A stretch of 64,000 nucleotides of DNA, taken from Paludibacter sp963678465. Its GTDB lineage: Bacteria; Bacteroidota; Bacteroidia; Bacteroidales; Paludibacteraceae. The notes beneath the pieces are model-generated. The model was not told where the DNA came from. It made no database searches and saw nothing but the letters and a program-made list of their open reading frames with translations. Each line of letters starts with the position of its first letter. The first letter of the stretch is position 1. The DNA lies in assembly GCA_963678465.1 (NCBI GenBank), contig OY782858.1:2418001-2482000 (forward strand), read 5' to 3'. The translations under genes and the position numbers were made by a program. Shown here piece after piece: positions 61,196 to 64,000 of this stretch.

Positions 61196-63583
61196 ATGAA
61201 ATTCAAAGTAAATTTTCTTACCCTTATTGCAGTTTGTTTAATTTTCGTTGCAGCCAAAAACCGTCCCGTTCATATTTTTATGGCCGGCGACAGTACTATG
61301 GCCGATAAGCTGTTTTATAAGAACGTGACAGATTCGATGACCGGTGATATTTCGCAGGAGATTTTTCTCGAACGCGGTTGGGGACAACTGCTTCCGGAAT
61401 TTTTCTCAGAGAATGTTATCGTAAAAAACATCGCTCAAAATGGTCGCAGCACCCGACGATTTATCGAAGAAGGTTGGTGGGATAAACTCATTAAAGACGT
61501 ACAAAAAGGCGATTATGTGGTCATTCAGTTTGCCCACAACGATGGCGCTATTGATAAACCCGACCGCTACACTACTCCCGAAGATTATCGTAAAAATCTG
61601 ATTCGTTTTATCGACGAGACAAGAGCAAAAGGAGCTAACCCCATCATTTGCACAGCAGTAATGCGTCGCAAATTCGATAGCGCTGGCAAGCTCATCGACA
61701 CGCACGGCGTTTACCCCGTTATTTCGCGCGAAGTAGCAAAAGAAAAAAAAGTGCCAATGATAGATATGCAAGAACAAACCACCGAATGGCTTGAGCAGGA
61801 AGGCATTGCTAAATCGTCTCAATATTTCCATAAATTTGCTCCGGGTGTTAGTAAACTTTACCCTAAAGGATTGGATGACAATACACATTTCAATGAAAAA
61901 GGGGCCCGGATTGCAGCAGTTTTCTTTGTCGAAGGACTAAAAACACTGAATATTTCAGGTCTGACCAAAGAACTGAAAGAAAACATGAAGCCTTATGTCT
62001 CGAAAGTTTGGGTATCGGATCTCGGCAACGGCAGATATAAAAATCCGGTGCTTTATGCTGATTATTCCGACCCTGACGTTTGCCGGGTAGGTAATGATTA
62101 TTATATGGTGGCCTCATCGTTTGCCAATACGCCCGGCTTACCTATCCTCCACTCCAACGATCTTGTAAACTGGACGCTCGTTTCGCATGCCATCCAAAAT
62201 TTAGCACCTGAGTCTGTTTTCAAATCCATGCAACATGGCAATGGTGTTTGGGCACCAAGTATTCGTTATCACAACAATGAATTTTACATTTATTATGGCG
62301 ATCCGGATTTTGGCATTTACATGACCAAAGCAAAAAAAGTTACAGACCACTGGTCGCCACCGACTTTGGTAAAAGCCGGAAAAGGCTTGATTGATGCCTG
62401 TCCTTTCTGGGACGAAAATGGTCGGGCTTATGTGGCTCACGGATATGCGGGTAGTCGTGCCGGCATGAAAAGCGTACTTGCTGTATTTGAAATGACTCCC
62501 GATGGCAAAACAGCAATTACTGAAAGCCGCCTGGTTTTCGACGGACATCCGAACCACCCTACTGTTGAAGGTGCAAAAGTATACAAACGCAATGGTTATT
62601 ACTATATTTTTGCTCCGGCAGGTGGTGTAAAACCAGGATGGCAGCTGGCTTTACGCTCAACAAATATTTATGGTCCTTACGAAGAAAAAATTGTTTTGGC
62701 GCAAGGAAAATCGGACATCAACGGACCACATCAGGGCGCATGGATCGACACACCCGATGGCAAACAGGATTGGTTTATTCATTTTCAGGATGTATATGCT
62801 TACGGTCGGGCTGTGTTGTTGCAACCAATGCGTTGGGTGAACGACTGGCCGGTGATGGGCGAAGACAAAGACGGCGACGGTTGTGGCTCTCCGGTTGAAA
62901 CGTATAAAAAACCAAATGTCGGTAAAAATTATCCCATTGCTACACCATTAGAAAGCGATGAATTTGATGGACACACGATAGGTTTACAATGGCAATGGCA
63001 GGCCAATAGCCAACCGCTTTGGTATTATCCTGCCGGTGAAAAAGGATACCTGCGACTTTTTGCATGGGAAACTATTGGTACAGCCAGCAACCTTTGGGAT
63101 GCACCAAATTTGTTGTTACAGAAATTCCCTGCTCCCGACTTTAAAGCAACTACCAGATTAACTTTCATACCTTTGAAAAAAGGCGAACGCGCCGGATTGG
63201 TGGTAATGGGCCTTGACTATGCGACTATAAACATTGAAAACACCGAAAATGGATTCATCTTGAATCAATCAAGTTGTAAAAGTGCAGCCGATGGAACAGC
63301 TGAAATCATCAATACATCCATTCCTCTTTCGCAATCCACCGTATATTTCCGTGTTGAGGTAAAGCAAACAAAAGCGCTGAACAAAGAAAACATCCTGCAG
63401 CCAACAGCCACTTGTACTTTCAGTTACAGTCTTGATGGCAATAAATTCATTCCTCTCGGAAATCCATTTACGGCTATGGAAGGAAAATGGATAGGCGCAA
63501 AAGTTGGTATTTTCTGCCAACGACCACAGCCATTGAACGATTCAGGATACGCAGATGTAGATTGGTTTCGTATCGAAAAATAA
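61196..63583 (+). CDS. CE12 rhamnogalacturonan acetylesterase-GH43 fusion protein
   Basis: 795 residues. Signal peptide MKFKVNFLTLIAVCLIFVAA; residues about 25-250 are an SGNH esterase of the CE12 group: FMAGDSTMADK (catalytic Ser), GRSTRRF, IQFAHNDG and DNTHFNEKGA (Asp and His). Residues about 275-580 form a GH43_12-type five-bladed propeller: YADYSDPDVCRVGNDYYMVA (catalytic Asp), GNGVWAPSIRYHNNEFYIYY, IDACPFWDENGRAYVAHGY, and PTVEGAKVYKRNGYYYIFAP. The last 190 residues form a beta-sandwich (FDGHTIGLQWQWQANSQPLW), as usual for GH43_12 enzymes. It probably removes acetyl groups and arabinosyl or xylosyl residues from plant pectin or hemicellulose. The fusion allows both activities on one substrate. 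Confidence 0.9.
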   Translation: MKFKVNFLTLIAVCLIFVAAKNRPVHIFMAGDSTMADKLFYKNVTDSMTGDISQEIFLERGWGQLLPEFFSENVIVKNIAQNGRSTRRFIEEGWWDKLIKDVQKGDYVVIQFAHNDGAIDKPDRYTTPEDYRKNLIRFIDETRAKGANPIICTAVMRRKFDSAGKLIDTHGVYPVISREVAKEKKVPMIDMQEQTTEWLEQEGIAKSSQYFHKFAPGVSKLYPKGLDDNTHFNEKGARIAAVFFVEGLKTLNISGLTKELKENMKPYVSKVWVSDLGNGRYKNPVLYADYSDPDVCRVGNDYYMVASSFANTPGLPILHSNDLVNWTLVSHAIQNLAPESVFKSMQHGNGVWAPSIRYHNNEFYIYYGDPDFGIYMTKAKKVTDHWSPPTLVKAGKGLIDACPFWDENGRAYVAHGYAGSRAGMKSVLAVFEMTPDGKTAITESRLVFDGHPNHPTVEGAKVYKRNGYYYIFAPAGGVKPGWQLALRSTNIYGPYEEKIVLAQGKSDINGPHQGAWIDTPDGKQDWFIHFQDVYAYGRAVLLQPMRWVNDWPVMGEDKDGDGCGSPVETYKKPNVGKNYPIATPLESDEFDGHTIGLQWQWQANSQPLWYYPAGEKGYLRLFAWETIGTASNLWDAPNLLLQKFPAPDFKATTRLTFIPLKKGERAGLVVMGLDYATINIENTENGFILNQSSCKSAADGTAEIINTSIPLSQSTVYFRVEVKQTKALNKENILQPTATCTFSYSLDGNKFIPLGNPFTAMEGKWIGAKVGIFCQRPQPLNDSGYADVDWFRIEK

Positions 63584-63609
63584 ATTTTTACGGGATAAAA
63601 CCTTTTTTG

Positions 63610-63617
63610 TATCTTTG
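63610..63617 (+). promoter_or_regulatory. -7 box TATCTTTG of the BFD-like gene
   Basis: Exact TAnnTTTG match 62 nt upstream of the ATG at 63679. Confidence 0.55.
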
Positions 63618-63678
63618 TTGTTATGAATTACATTAGATAAAAAAAACAGAATATAAAACAATTAAATAATAAATTAAA

Positions 63679-63858
63679 ATGGCAGAAGATCCGGTGATCT
63701 GTACCTGTCTCGATATGTGTAAAAGCGAGATAGTGGCAGCAATAAGAGAGAAAGGACTAAAAACAGTAGAAGAAGTTGGAGACGAAATAGAAGCAGGCGC
63801 TGTTTGTGGAAGTTGTATCGACGACATTCAGGAAATACTCGACGAAGAAAATAATTAA
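63679..63858 (+). CDS. BFD-type [2Fe-2S]-binding small protein
   Basis: ATG at 63679, TAA at 63856-63858, 59 residues. The Fer2_BFD pattern is complete: ICTCLDMC supplies the CxC pair and AVCGSC the CxxC pair, with helices IVAAIREKGLKTVEEVGDEI between and a trailing IDDIQEILDEEN. Stand-alone BFD proteins such as bacterioferritin-associated ferredoxin mobilise iron or bind a partner oxidoreductase. It has its own promoter and terminator. Confidence 0.88.
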   Translation: MAEDPVICTCLDMCKSEIVAAIREKGLKTVEEVGDEIEAGAVCGSCIDDIQEILDEENN

Positions 63859-63865
63859 ACAAAAG

Positions 63866-63898
63866 ACAGGGAATCCAAAAAGTTCCCTGTTTTTTTTC
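63866..63898 (+). terminator. Intrinsic terminator of the BFD-like gene
   Basis: ACAGGGAA pairs with TTCCCTGT, loop of nine nucleotides, followed by a run of T. Positions 63899-64000 hold no further gene. Confidence 0.9.
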
Positions 63899-64000
63899 AA
63901 ATATATTGCAAACACTTGTGTTCTACATTGATTTTTGCGTACTTTGCATTTCGTTTCGGACAAATAATTAACTTCCAATCCCATCGCAGGGATGCAAATA

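Overview
The window looks like a chromosomal segment of a Bacteroidota bacterium, probably order Bacteroidales. The reasons are: many promoters with the phylum-specific -7 box TAnnTTTG, almost no Shine-Dalgarno sequences, a TonB-dependent receptor with a carboxypeptidase-like N-terminal domain, a TamB/TamL pair in which TamL carries a lipobox, a subtilase with a type IX secretion-like C-terminal tail, an OmpA protein with thrombospondin type 3 repeats, and a V-type ATPase operon containing the DUF2764 subunit. DNA is moderately AT-rich.

Region 1 (1-8310) holds the most unusual content. After a partial NTF2-like protein gene, a compact minus-strand operon (8067 down to 827) combines nucleotide/DNA-base modification proteins with TIR-like effectors. 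In transcription order the genes are: an HMUDK-helical/alpha-glutamyl-putrescinyl-thymine pyrophosphorylase-like protein, a divergent thymidylate synthase, Nmad1 (DUF1599), an HD-domain protein, a TIR-like (DUF1863/MTH538) protein, Nmad2, a second TIR-like protein that appears split by a frameshift, a deoxyribohydrolase-like/TPR-S protein, a third TIR-like protein, and a 43-residue ORF. Spacings are -40 to +24 nt. This looks like an anti-phage or nucleotide-signalling system built on thymidine hypermodification enzymes. It is not canonical Thoeris, because no ThsA is present. A GC-rich structured leader and a candidate promoter precede it.

Region 2 (8311-15530) is gene-poor and repeat-rich. 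It has an Fn3-like protein, a 21-bp-period AT-rich minisatellite, an exact 13-copy tandem array of a 294-bp unit (9830-13650), a PAS-like protein, and low-complexity DNA. A single diverged copy of the 294-bp repeat core lies on the other side of the TIR/Nmad operon (about 604-829).

Region 3 (15535-31990) carries a small lipoprotein, a coiled-coil protein, a GH130 phosphorylase coupled to a GT4/toroid fusion, the TamB-TamL outer-membrane assembly pair, a structured leader upstream of ExoD and TerC membrane proteins, and a cold-shock protein.

Region 4 (32155-47702) carries envelope and housekeeping genes: a TonB-dependent receptor, an OmpA-TSP3 protein, a TPR protein, a BlaI/BlaR-type sensor pair with a palindromic operator over its -7 box, a subtilase, xseA, folB, a POT peptide transporter with a possible attenuator, a PEGA/SHOCT lipoprotein, carbonic anhydrase and a phosphodiesterase.

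Region 5 (47889-56400) is a V-ATPase operon (E, DUF2764, A, B, D, I, K) interrupted by an ORF6N-domain gene. The K subunit has a Na+-type ligand set. Region 6 (56478-64000) holds a catalytically degenerate M23 protein, dxr, rseP, an ArsC/Spx-like protein, a CE12-GH43 fusion and a BFD-type [2Fe-2S] protein. No rRNA, tRNA, CRISPR array, transposase or integrase was recognised.
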